Assembly (NCBI GenBank): GCA_013204595.1
Contig: JABMNK010000023.1
Location: 1-64,000 of the forward strand
Length of the DNA stretch: 64,000 bases
Direction: 5' to 3'
Origin: Flammeovirgaceae bacterium
GTDB taxonomy: Bacteria; Bacteroidota; Bacteroidia; Cytophagales; Cyclobacteriaceae
The translations under genes and the position numbers were made by a program. Below, in pieces: positions 35,721 to 43,951 of this stretch (positions are counted from its first letter, which is position 1; each line of letters opens with the position of its first letter). The notes under the pieces are model-generated. The model was not told where the DNA came from. It did no database searches and worked only from the letters and a program-made list of their open reading frames with translations.

Positions 35721-35966
35721 AGAATCTGTTGAAAAATAGCGGTTATTAAAAAAAATAATCAGTATTAATCTCCAATCAGGAGGGTCAACAGGCGATAATT
35801 TCTTTTTTATTACCTGTAAATCAGGGAACAGAGTAAAGTTAAGCGCACAATTGCCATCGCTGGGCGCGCGAAAGCGGGATGAATCCTCATGCCGACGTAA
35901 TTGGCGGAAGTTTTTTTAAAATAGTTCTTTGCTTTAAACTTGCCGTATAAATCATTATTACAGCCT
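35721..35966. other. intergenic region with possible small structured RNA
   Basis: This is the largest gene-free stretch of the window, between rpsU and ugd. It contains an AT-rich half with a hairpin ACAGG...CCTGT (about 35788-35819), then an unusually G+C-rich island (35841-35907) with a CGC-GAAA-GCG tetraloop hairpin at 35867-35876 enclosed by CATC/GATG (35855-35858 / 35878-35881), then an imperfect stem CCGAC/GGCGG followed by T7 (35892-35917), which looks like a weak terminator on the plus strand. I see no ORF, tRNA or known riboswitch. It may hold a small RNA or the 5' leader of ugd. Confidence 0.4.
35892..35917 (+). terminator. weak terminator-like stem with T7
   Basis: CCGAC and GGCGG pair with one mismatch around a 6-base loop, and AAG-TTTTTTT follows. 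It would end a transcript from the G+C-rich island before ugd. The stem is short, so the call is tentative. Confidence 0.3.
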
Positions 35967-37271
35967 ATGAAAATTGCAATTATTGGAACTGGATATGTGG
36001 GCCTTGTGACAGGGACATGTTTTGCTGAAACAGGAAATCACGTGACTTGCGTTGACATTGATGCTGAGAAAATAAAGAAACTGAATAGTGGTAAAATCAC
36101 CATCTATGAGCCGGGGCTGGAGCTACTTTTTCATAGGAATGTTAAACAACGTAGGCTCGCGTTTACTACTGATCTGGCGGCGGGCATTAAAGGCGCGAAG
36201 ATTATTTTTTTAGCGTTACCTACCCCCCCTGGAGAGAATGGATCAGCAGATCTCAAATATGTATTAAAAGTGGCGTATGATTTGGGGGAATTATTACAGG
36301 ATTATGTGGTGGTAGTGGATAAGAGTACTGTGCCGGTCGGGACGGCTGATTTGGTTATGGCCGAGATAGCTAAAAACGCAAAGTCGTCGTTTGATGTGGT
36401 GTCTAACCCAGAATTTTTGCGTGAAGGGGTGGCCGTTGAAGATTTTATGAAACCTGATCGTGTGGTCATAGGTGCGGCGTCGATTACTGCTGAAGAAGTT
36501 ATGAGGCAGTTGTACGCCCCATTTGTACGACAAGGGAATCCTATTATTTTTATGGATATAAAATCAGCGGAGCTCACCAAATATGCTGCCAATGCTTTTT
36601 TGGCAACTAAAATTACGTTCATGAATGAGATCGCCAATCTGTGTGAATTAATGGGCGCTGATGTTGATGCTGTAAGGAAGGGCATAGGTACAGATAGTCG
36701 GATTGGTAAAAGATTTTTATTTGCGGGTATCGGATATGGAGGCAGTTGTTTCCCCAAAGATGTGCGGGCCTTGTCAAAATCAGCCGAGGATGTGCAGTAT
36801 CCTTTTGAGCTTCTCAATTCAGTAATGAAGGTCAATGAAAACCAGAAGCAAAAATTGATTTCGCCTTTGGAGAAGTCTTTGGGCAATTTAACGGGTAAAA
36901 CCATCGCTATTTGGGGGTTAGCTTTTAAGCCACATACAGATGATATCAGGGAGGCTCCAGCGTTGGAAAACATTAGGATATTATTGGAGAAAGGCGCCCA
37001 TGTAAGGGCTTATGATCCAGAAGCCATGGAGAATGTCAGAGAGGTATTAGGAAGCAATATTTACTATGCACTTGATGAATATGACGCTATAGACGGGGCA
37101 GAGGCCCTTATGATCATGACCGAATGGCCAGTTTTTCGTATGCCAGATTTTGACTTGATTTCGCGGAGATTAAAAAACAAACTAATTTTTGACGGACGAA
37201 ATTTATACGATTTAGATCAGATGGAAAAATTGGGGTTTACTTATCATAGCATAGGCAGGAAAGTAGTCTAG
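35967..37271 (+). CDS. ugd: UDP-glucose 6-dehydrogenase family protein
   Basis: This 434-residue NAD-dependent enzyme oxidises UDP-glucose to UDP-glucuronate (the family also includes GDP-mannose dehydrogenases), giving precursors for surface polysaccharides. The N-terminal Rossmann motif GTGYVGLVTGTCFAETG, the catalytic Cys in GYGGSCFPKD (near residue 256), and the C-terminal WGLAFKPHTDDIREAPA are clear. I start at the ATG at 35967, immediately before MKIAIIGTG; a start 27 bases upstream would be non-homologous. It converges with the DUF547 gene 4 bases away without a terminator. Confidence 0.92.
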   Translation: MKIAIIGTGYVGLVTGTCFAETGNHVTCVDIDAEKIKKLNSGKITIYEPGLELLFHRNVKQRRLAFTTDLAAGIKGAKIIFLALPTPPGENGSADLKYVLKVAYDLGELLQDYVVVVDKSTVPVGTADLVMAEIAKNAKSSFDVVSNPEFLREGVAVEDFMKPDRVVIGAASITAEEVMRQLYAPFVRQGNPIIFMDIKSAELTKYAANAFLATKITFMNEIANLCELMGADVDAVRKGIGTDSRIGKRFLFAGIGYGGSCFPKDVRALSKSAEDVQYPFELLNSVMKVNENQKQKLISPLEKSLGNLTGKTIAIWGLAFKPHTDDIREAPALENIRILLEKGAHVRAYDPEAMENVREVLGSNIYYALDEYDAIDGAEALMIMTEWPVFRMPDFDLISRRLKNKLIFDGRNLYDLDQMEKLGFTYHSIGRKVV

Positions 37272-37275
37272 GGCA

Positions 37276-38064
37276 TCATAACTGCTCATTCAAGGACCAG
37301 TTATAGTCTAAAAAAGTTGGTGTTACATCAGGGGGTATTATTTTCCCGGACCAGACAGAGAGGTTTTCATAAAAAGTTTTGTCATTTATGAAATCTTTTG
37401 AAAACCAGTCAAATATTTTTGAAAACTGAAGTGTGTCGGAAGAAATTTTATTTTTAGAGGGGTCATTTAAAAATAAATAGGCCTGTTCCGACAATTGTTG
37501 CTCCAACCTATCCGCGCGATAGGCGTCTCTTCTTAATTTGGGACATGAGATGGAAGCACAATTAATGGCAAAATGAATTCTGGGTTCTTTAAATTGACTT
37601 CTTAATATTTCATGCTCGACCTGGTTTAAGCTAAGTTTTTCGTTACCTAGGTTGATCAGTTTAATATCCCAAGGAGTGTTGATAAATGGGATTTGTATAG
37701 CAGTTCCGATGTCTTTAATGCCCTTCACGGGATAATAGTCAATGATCAATTTCAAAGTGAATGCATTGTACAAGTTTATCCAATAGGCCAATTTTTCTGA
37801 TGAATTCCAATATTGATCGTTGGGGGTATTTTTGGCAAGCAACTCCAAATAGGCCAAAAGTTTTTGCGGTTGAATTTTTAATGCTGCATAATTGACCTCG
37901 CCCGCATCGTTGACAAATTCTTTTAAAACTTCACTCCATAAGTCATGTTGTATGGGATGGGTTTCTTTTTGCTGAGGATCTATTGGGCGACAGCTCAAAA
38001 GTAAAATCAGGAGGGGTATCGATTGACAAATTAGTAATAAATAGATGTGCAAGGATCTTTTCAT
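37276..38064 (-). CDS. DUF547 family lipoprotein
   Basis: This is a roughly 262-residue protein with a lipoprotein signal: a hydrophobic stretch ending in a LLLSC lipobox (Cys near residue 25), so it is anchored to a membrane facing the periplasm. The DUF547 domain follows, with YWINLYNAFTLKLIIDYYPV, HEILRSQFKEPRIHFAINCAS, read in parts, and SISCPKLR. No enzymatic role is proven for the family. I start at the ATG at 38064 because it gives a proper lipoprotein signal; the ATG 21 bases upstream is less likely. It is divergent from the antiporter by 32 bases. Confidence 0.83.
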   Translation of the reverse strand: MKRSLHIYLLLICQSIPLLILLLSCRPIDPQQKETHPIQHDLWSEVLKEFVNDAGEVNYAALKIQPQKLLAYLELLAKNTPNDQYWNSSEKLAYWINLYNAFTLKLIIDYYPVKGIKDIGTAIQIPFINTPWDIKLINLGNEKLSLNQVEHEILRSQFKEPRIHFAINCASISCPKLRRDAYRADRLEQQLSEQAYLFLNDPSKNKISSDTLQFSKIFDWFSKDFINDKTFYENLSVWSGKIIPPDVTPTFLDYNWSLNEQL

Positions 38065-38096
38065 TGTTCTATCTTTAACGTTCATTATCTAATTAT

Positions 38097-40034
38097 ATGC
38101 TCGAGCTTTTAGCCAAATACCAAAACGTTGCGACCCTTTCCTTAGGGTTTGTCATCATTGCTATTTCGGCCAACCAAATAGCAAAACTTTTTCAGCAAAT
38201 TCATCTGCCTTTAATTACGGGTCTCATCATCATGGGAATTTTTACTGGGCCATATGTATTGAAGTTGATTCCCTTGACAGCTCAAATACAGCTCAAATAT
38301 ATTAATGAAATTTCACTTGGCTTTATTGCCTTTGCTGCGGGGGCTGAATTATACTTAAAAGAATTGAAAGCACAAATCAACAGCATTAAATGGATAACTA
38401 TTGGGCAATTGATCATTTCCTTTTTAGTAGGAATATTGATGCTTTGGGGGGCGCATGGCTATATCCCATTTATGATGGGAAAAGATACCCTGACCATACT
38501 AGCCATAGCGTCTTTAATGGCCACTATATTTCTTGCAAGCTCCCCAGCCTCAGCAATAGCCATCATCAATGAACAGCGGGCCAAGGGGCCGTTTACTCAA
38601 ACGGCAATCGGAGTAACGGTAGTAAAGGATTTTTTTGTGGTCATCATGTTTTCTATTTGTTTGTCGTTTACACAAGCTGTGATTTCTGAAACTGAATTTG
38701 ACTACCTACAGATTATCATGGTACTTGCTGAGCTGGCCATTTCATTTGTATTGGGCTTCTATTTGATGGGATTGTTACTAAAAACAGTACTTACTCTAAG
38801 GATACATAAGCGGACTAAATCAGTGCTCGTTCTTTTAATCGGTTATAGCGCTTATTTTTTCAGTAATTGGGTAGCAGTATTCAGTCGAGAAAAATTTGGT
38901 CATTCTGTCTTTTTGGAGCCCTTATTGATGTGTATATTGGCCAGTTTTTTCGTCACTAATTATTCCAAGTACAGGGCAGAATTTTTGAATTTGATTCGAA
39001 GTTTGGAAATCTATATTTTCGTGGCCTTCTTCACTTTGACAGGGGCCTCGTTGAACATCTCTGTTTTTTTACAAGTTTTTGCTTTGGCAGGGTTGCTATT
39101 TGGAATAAGATTAGTGGCATTGATTTTGGGCACAGTAGGCGGAGGATTATTAGCAAAGGACCCTTTTAAACAGGTGAGCGTTGGATGGATGTCTTATATT
39201 ACCCAAGCAGGTGTTTCATTGGGCTTGGCCACTATCGTAGGCAATCAGTTTCCTGGCTGGGGGGAGTATTTTGCAACCACGGTTTTGGCTTTAATTTTGA
39301 TCAATCAGTTTATTGGGCCACCTCTTTTTAAATGGGCCCTACATTATGTCAATGAAACAAGGACAAGAGGCCATCACCAAAATGAGCTTACTAAAGAAGT
39401 GATGATTTTTGGCTTTGAACCCCAATCCGTAGCGCTGGCTAAACAACTTATTTATAAAAATTACCGGGTGCAGCTTGCCACTTTGAAAGAAAAGGGATCA
39501 TTTGATGAGCCGTCAGGCATTAAGCTTATTTATCTGAAATCGCTAGGAGATGAGGCTCTTGGCGGTATCGATTTTAAAAATGTAGAGATTATCGTGACGT
39601 TACTGTCGGATGCAGAAAATCAAATGATCTGTGAATTTGCTTATCGAGAGTACGGGACTAAAGAGTTAATTGTCCGTTTGAATCATCGATTTAATTCCAA
39701 AGATTTTCTAGATCTGAAAGCCAAAATCATAGACCCTTCAACGGCAATGGTTAGTTTATTAGACCATTTTGTAAGGTCCCCGCAGGCGACCTCATTACTT
39801 TTAGGAATGGATGAAAATCAGGATACGCGTGATATTGAAATTTTGAACACCAATTTGCACGGCATTTATTTGAGAGACTTAAGATTACCTGCCGATGTGA
39901 TTATTTTGTCTGTCATCAGAGGCGGCCAAACCATTATTTCTCATGGCTATACCCGCCTTAGAATCCATGATACGGTGACGGTAGTAGGGTTAAATAAAAG
40001 TTTAGACGAGGTTGAGTTTAAATTTGCCAGATAG
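38097..40034 (+). CDS. CPA2 cation:proton antiporter with TrkA domain
   Basis: This 645-residue protein has an N-terminal membrane domain of about 12-13 helices (residues 10-415) of the Na+/H+ or K+/H+ exchanger type, then a cytosolic TrkA-N-like nucleotide-binding domain (VMIFGFEPQSVALAKQLIYK, from about 433) and a TrkA-C domain (about 570-645, LHGIYLRDLRLPADVIILS). The layout matches KefB/KefC-like antiporters gated by nucleotide or redox signals. The first glycine-rich loop of the NAD site is degenerate (GFEPQS), so ligand binding is uncertain. Confidence 0.88.
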   Translation: MLELLAKYQNVATLSLGFVIIAISANQIAKLFQQIHLPLITGLIIMGIFTGPYVLKLIPLTAQIQLKYINEISLGFIAFAAGAELYLKELKAQINSIKWITIGQLIISFLVGILMLWGAHGYIPFMMGKDTLTILAIASLMATIFLASSPASAIAIINEQRAKGPFTQTAIGVTVVKDFFVVIMFSICLSFTQAVISETEFDYLQIIMVLAELAISFVLGFYLMGLLLKTVLTLRIHKRTKSVLVLLIGYSAYFFSNWVAVFSREKFGHSVFLEPLLMCILASFFVTNYSKYRAEFLNLIRSLEIYIFVAFFTLTGASLNISVFLQVFALAGLLFGIRLVALILGTVGGGLLAKDPFKQVSVGWMSYITQAGVSLGLATIVGNQFPGWGEYFATTVLALILINQFIGPPLFKWALHYVNETRTRGHHQNELTKEVMIFGFEPQSVALAKQLIYKNYRVQLATLKEKGSFDEPSGIKLIYLKSLGDEALGGIDFKNVEIIVTLLSDAENQMICEFAYREYGTKELIVRLNHRFNSKDFLDLKAKIIDPSTAMVSLLDHFVRSPQATSLLLGMDENQDTRDIEILNTNLHGIYLRDLRLPADVIILSVIRGGQTIISHGYTRLRIHDTVTVVGLNKSLDEVEFKFAR

Positions 40035-40175
40035 TCGGTGTGTCATTTATTTCTTAACTATACATACATTACGCTTACACAATTCTAGTTGTGGTTAATC
40101 GAGAAATTTGGGCCGTAGCTAACTTTAATTTGGAATAATTTTAATTTCTCCTCTAATCCCCTTCTCTTTGTGGCC
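40035..40175. other. 141-base gap before glyQS
   Basis: This gap contains TAACTTTA at 40120-40127, one mismatch from the -7 consensus, with no well-spaced -33 element. No T-box like structure or terminator is evident. Confidence 0.3.
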
Positions 40176-41723
40176 ATGTCAGCAGATGAAAACGAAGTAA
40201 CCTTAAAAAAGATCACCGCTCATTGCAAAGAGTATGGTTTTGTATTTGGATCGAGTGAAATTTATGATGGGTTGAGTGCGGCCTATGATTACGGCCCTAA
40301 CGGGGCCCTATTAAAAAACAACATTAAAGAGTATTGGTGGAAAGCTATGGTTCAAATGAATGAGAACATAGTTGGTCTTGATTCTTCGATTTTCATGCAT
40401 CCCAAAACGTGGAAGGCCTCTGGACATGTGGATGCCTTTAATGACCCACTTATTGATAATAAAGACTCTAAAAAACGTTATCGAGCAGACGTATTGGTAG
40501 AAGATCATATTGCTAAAATTGAATCCAAAATTTCCAAAGAAGTTGAAAAGGCCACAAAACGTTTTGGAGACAGTTTTGATGAGATCCAGTTTAGAAGTAC
40601 CCATCCAAGGATTATAGGCTATATCGAGCAAATAAGATCTATTCAGGCTCGAATGATGTCAGCAGTTGAGAAAGGAGATTTAGAGGCGTTCAAGCAGCTC
40701 ATTGTGGATCTTGAAATTGTGGATCCGGTTTCGGGCTCAAAAAACTGGACAGATGTAAGGCAATTTAATTTAATGTTTTCCACCGAATTGGGTTCGGTGG
40801 CAGAAGGCGCGAATACGATATATCTTCGCCCTGAGACCGCTCAAGGGATTTTTGTTAATTTTTCAAATGTTCAAAAATCAAGTCGAATGAAACCTCCTTT
40901 TGGTATTGCCCAAATTGGTAAGGCCTTTCGTAATGAAATTATTGCGCGGCAATTTATTTTCCGAATGCGCGAATTTGAGCAAATGGAAATGCAATTTTTT
41001 GTGAAGCCAGGTGAGGAAATGAAGTGGTATGAGTATTGGAAAAATCAGCGTATGAAGTGGCACAACTCATTAGGGCTTGGTACGGACAAATATCGTTTCC
41101 ATGATCACTTGAATTTGGCTCATTATGCCAATGCGGCGTGTGATATTGAATTTGATTTTCCTATGGGTTTTAAGGAGCTAGAAGGCATTCATTCTAGAAC
41201 GGATTTTGATTTAAGCGCCCATGAAGCCCTATCGGGTAAAAAATTGCGCTATTTTGATCCCCAAGAAAACGAGTCCTATGTCCCGTATGTAGTAGAAACT
41301 TCTATTGGGTTAGATCGTATGTTTTTAGCCTTATTGTCCGCGGCATACCAAGAAGAGCAGTTAGAAGATGGATCGGAGCGCATTGTTTTGAAGTTGCCTC
41401 CCGCCTTGGCACCGTCAAAAGTAGCTGTATTACCTTTGATCAATAAAGATGGGTTGCCCGAAAAAGCACAAGAAATTTTCCAAGATCTTAAGCTTGATTT
41501 TTCTGCTCAATTTGATGCCAAAGATGCCATTGGGCGGAGGTATCGTCGGCAAGACGCGATTGGTACGCCCTTCTGTATTACGATTGATCATCAGACCATT
41601 GAAGATCACATGGTGACGATTCGGGAAAGAGATTCTATGAAACAAGAAAGAATTCAAATTACGGAGATCTCCAATACGTTGGAGAAAAGCGTAAATATCA
41701 AAACGCTTTTGAAGTTTAATTAG
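40176..41723 (+). CDS. glyQS: glycyl-tRNA synthetase (dimeric, glyQS type)
   Basis: This 515-residue class II synthetase is the single-chain alpha2 type rather than the GlyQ/GlyS tetramer. It has motif 1 region GLSAAYDYGPNGALLKNN, the LRPETAQGIFVNF and FRNEI motif 2, EMQFF, and the motif 3 ETSIGLDRMFLALL. The C-terminal anticodon-binding domain begins near APSKVAVLPL. An insertion near residues 110-180 holds a Lys-rich helix. Start is at the ATG at 40176 (a GTG two codons upstream is possible). It is followed after 3 bases by the MtfA-like gene. Confidence 0.95.
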   Translation: MSADENEVTLKKITAHCKEYGFVFGSSEIYDGLSAAYDYGPNGALLKNNIKEYWWKAMVQMNENIVGLDSSIFMHPKTWKASGHVDAFNDPLIDNKDSKKRYRADVLVEDHIAKIESKISKEVEKATKRFGDSFDEIQFRSTHPRIIGYIEQIRSIQARMMSAVEKGDLEAFKQLIVDLEIVDPVSGSKNWTDVRQFNLMFSTELGSVAEGANTIYLRPETAQGIFVNFSNVQKSSRMKPPFGIAQIGKAFRNEIIARQFIFRMREFEQMEMQFFVKPGEEMKWYEYWKNQRMKWHNSLGLGTDKYRFHDHLNLAHYANAACDIEFDFPMGFKELEGIHSRTDFDLSAHEALSGKKLRYFDPQENESYVPYVVETSIGLDRMFLALLSAAYQEEQLEDGSERIVLKLPPALAPSKVAVLPLINKDGLPEKAQEIFQDLKLDFSAQFDAKDAIGRRYRRQDAIGTPFCITIDHQTIEDHMVTIRERDSMKQERIQITEISNTLEKSVNIKTLLKFN

Positions 41724-41726
41724 GTA

Positions 41727-42530
41727 ATGATCAAGTTGGCTGGATTAGTGCTGTTGGGTCTTATGCTGTCATGGGGACTAAAAGCAGCCAATCTTTTTCA
41801 ATTCAGAAAAACCGCTAAATTAAAGCTTAGTTGGCTTCAAGGGAAGCTGACTTCGGATGAGTGCGCTATTCTTTTGAAAAAATCAATATATTATCAAAAT
41901 CTTTCGGACAGATCGAAGAAATTATTTGAAAAAAGAGTGGCAGATTTTTTAAATACGAAGACATTTATTCCAAGAAATTTGGCGGATTTCACACAAGAAA
42001 TGAAGTTGTCGATTGCTGCTACTGCTATTCAAGTCACGTATGGATTGCCTAGCGTTTCCTTAGCGCATTTCAAGTATCTTTTGGTTTATCCAGATGAATA
42101 CTACAGTACGATTACTCGCAATTATCACAAGGGAGAGGTAAATCCAAAACTTAAGGCTATTGTGTTATCTTGGAAATATTTTGAATTGGGCAATGCCGAG
42201 CAAGAGGGCATTAATCTAGGGCTTCATGAGATAGCACATGCATTGCGTTTGGAGAATCGGATTCGAAATGGAGAATCAGGTTTTTTCAAAGAAGCCATCA
42301 TGGAAAGATGGGATAAATTGGCTTTTTCCGAAAGAGTGTTAATTAACTCCGGCCAAAATTCTTTTTTTAGAGATTATGGGGGCACTGACAACGAAGAATT
42401 TTTTGCAGTTGTTGTCGAAAACTATTTCGAACGACCTGGGCAGCTGGTGCGTCATAATCGAGAATTATACTTTATTATGTGTTCTTTTTTGAATCAAAAT
42501 CCTTTATTGATGACCAATGAATTGGCTTAA
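41727..42530 (+). CDS. mtfA: MtfA-like zinc peptidase (M90)
   Basis: This 267-residue protein has an N-terminal hydrophobic helix and then the M90 peptidase domain with HEIAH at residues 167-171 and a downstream zinc-ligand Glu in EFFAVVVENYFERP. MtfA of E. coli binds the glucose repressor Mlc and has aminopeptidase activity, but Mlc is not expected in Bacteroidota, so the target here is unknown. It overlaps dgt by 14 bases, indicating co-translation. Confidence 0.85.
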   Translation: MIKLAGLVLLGLMLSWGLKAANLFQFRKTAKLKLSWLQGKLTSDECAILLKKSIYYQNLSDRSKKLFEKRVADFLNTKTFIPRNLADFTQEMKLSIAATAIQVTYGLPSVSLAHFKYLLVYPDEYYSTITRNYHKGEVNPKLKAIVLSWKYFELGNAEQEGINLGLHEIAHALRLENRIRNGESGFFKEAIMERWDKLAFSERVLINSGQNSFFRDYGGTDNEEFFAVVVENYFERPGQLVRHNRELYFIMCSFLNQNPLLMTNELA

Positions 42531-43854
42531 TTTATTATCCGCAAAAAGATTTGGGGAATCGAAGTCCCTTCCACTGGCTGAAACAAGAAGTCGTTTTGAA
42601 CAAGATTACGATAGAATCATTTTTTCATATCCTTTTCGAAAACTTCAAGACAAAACACAAGTTTTTCCTATGCCTGAGGATGACTTTGTTCATACGCGTC
42701 TTACCCATAGTTTAGAGGTTGCCAGTGTCGGGAGGTCTCTTGCCAAAGAGGTAGGTAAAAAGGTGCTGGCCCAACATGACGAATTGCGACGGGCAGGGGT
42801 CACCTATCAAGACTTTGGAGATATCGTGGCTGCTGCTTGTCTGGCGCATGATGTTGGGAATCCACCTTTTGGCCATTCGGGAGAAGAAAGTATTTCTTCT
42901 TTTTTTTTAAATACTGAACAAGGACGTTTTTTTGAATCTAAAGTGCGTCCTGAAGAATGGTTGGATTTGATCAATTTTGAAGGGAATGCTCAAGGGTTTC
43001 GTTTACTCAACAATCCCCATCAGGGTGGGTTGAGTTTGACTTATTCAACTTTAGCGGCGTTTACAAAATACCCATTATCTAGCGCGGCCAAAAAAATGGG
43101 ACTACGCAAAAGTCAGAAAAAATATGGCTTTTATCAGAATGATAAAGTTCAATTCGAAATCCTTGCTGAGACATTGGGGTTGGAGCGTTTAACTTCAGAT
43201 TCATGGATACGTCACCCACTCACTTTTCTGGTTGAAGCGGCGGACGATATTTGCTACAACATCATTGATTTGGAAGATGCAACAAGGCTAGGCTTAGTTC
43301 CTTTTGAAGAAACGAAAAACTTACTGAGTCAAATCATAGGTGCCCCTTTTTCAGAAGAGAAATTGAGTAGAGTAGTTGATATTAATGAAAAATTAGGGGT
43401 TTTAAGGGCCATGAGTATTTATCAATTGATTCAAGAAGCCATCGTTGTATTTATGGCAAAAGAGGCTCAAATATTATTTGGCACTTTTGATTTGGCATTG
43501 ACCGATAGCATACCCTCCGCGGATACTCTTAAAAAAATCAGTGATCTATCAATTCAAAAAATATACCGATCGAGACAAGTGCTTGAGCGTGAAGTGGCGG
43601 GTTACGAGATTGTAGAAAAACTTACCGCATCATTGAGTTATGCCGTATACTCAAAAAAGAATCTAGGAGAACAAATAGCTGCCAAAGACAGAAAGATGTA
43701 CGAAGTATTGCCAGATTCTTTTAAAATACAATTAATGGATAAGTCCCTTTCCAACTATGAAAATTTAAGAATTGTGATTGATTTTATTTCTGGCTTAACA
43801 GATTCAAATGCGAGTAGATTATACAAAATTATTTCAGGGGGGATCAAAAACTGA
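42517..43854 (+). CDS. dgt: dGTP triphosphohydrolase
   Basis: This 445-residue HD-domain enzyme hydrolyses dGTP to deoxyguanosine and triphosphate, adjusting dNTP pools. Family motifs include the N-terminal RSRFEQDYDRIIFSYPFRKLQ, in part, DKTQVFP, then the metal-binding HTRLTHSLEVASVGR, CLAHDVGNPPFGHSGE (HD), and AADDICYNIIDLEDA (final Asp). It is the last gene of the glyQS-mtfA-dgt group. Dgt proteins can limit phage DNA replication, but nothing around it suggests a defence role. Confidence 0.95.
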   Translation: MNWLNLLSAKRFGESKSLPLAETRSRFEQDYDRIIFSYPFRKLQDKTQVFPMPEDDFVHTRLTHSLEVASVGRSLAKEVGKKVLAQHDELRRAGVTYQDFGDIVAAACLAHDVGNPPFGHSGEESISSFFLNTEQGRFFESKVRPEEWLDLINFEGNAQGFRLLNNPHQGGLSLTYSTLAAFTKYPLSSAAKKMGLRKSQKKYGFYQNDKVQFEILAETLGLERLTSDSWIRHPLTFLVEAADDICYNIIDLEDATRLGLVPFEETKNLLSQIIGAPFSEEKLSRVVDINEKLGVLRAMSIYQLIQEAIVVFMAKEAQILFGTFDLALTDSIPSADTLKKISDLSIQKIYRSRQVLEREVAGYEIVEKLTASLSYAVYSKKNLGEQIAAKDRKMYEVLPDSFKIQLMDKSLSNYENLRIVIDFISGLTDSNASRLYKIISGGIKN

Positions 43855-43906
43855 ATAAACATTCATTCAAATACTTCATCGTTTAGTTTAGGAGAGGCAT
43901 AACGCC

Positions 43907-43938
43907 TTGCGTCATACTAAATAAAATAATTAACTTTG
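43907..43938 (+). promoter_or_regulatory. possible promoter of the RND exporter gene
   Basis: TTG (43907-43909), a 21-base spacer, and TAACTTTG (43931-43938) match the Bacteroidota consensus; the -7 box is perfect. It lies in the 97-base gap between dgt and the exporter, 13 bases before its ATG. Confidence 0.55.
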
Positions 43939-43951
43939 CCTCCTATTTAAA

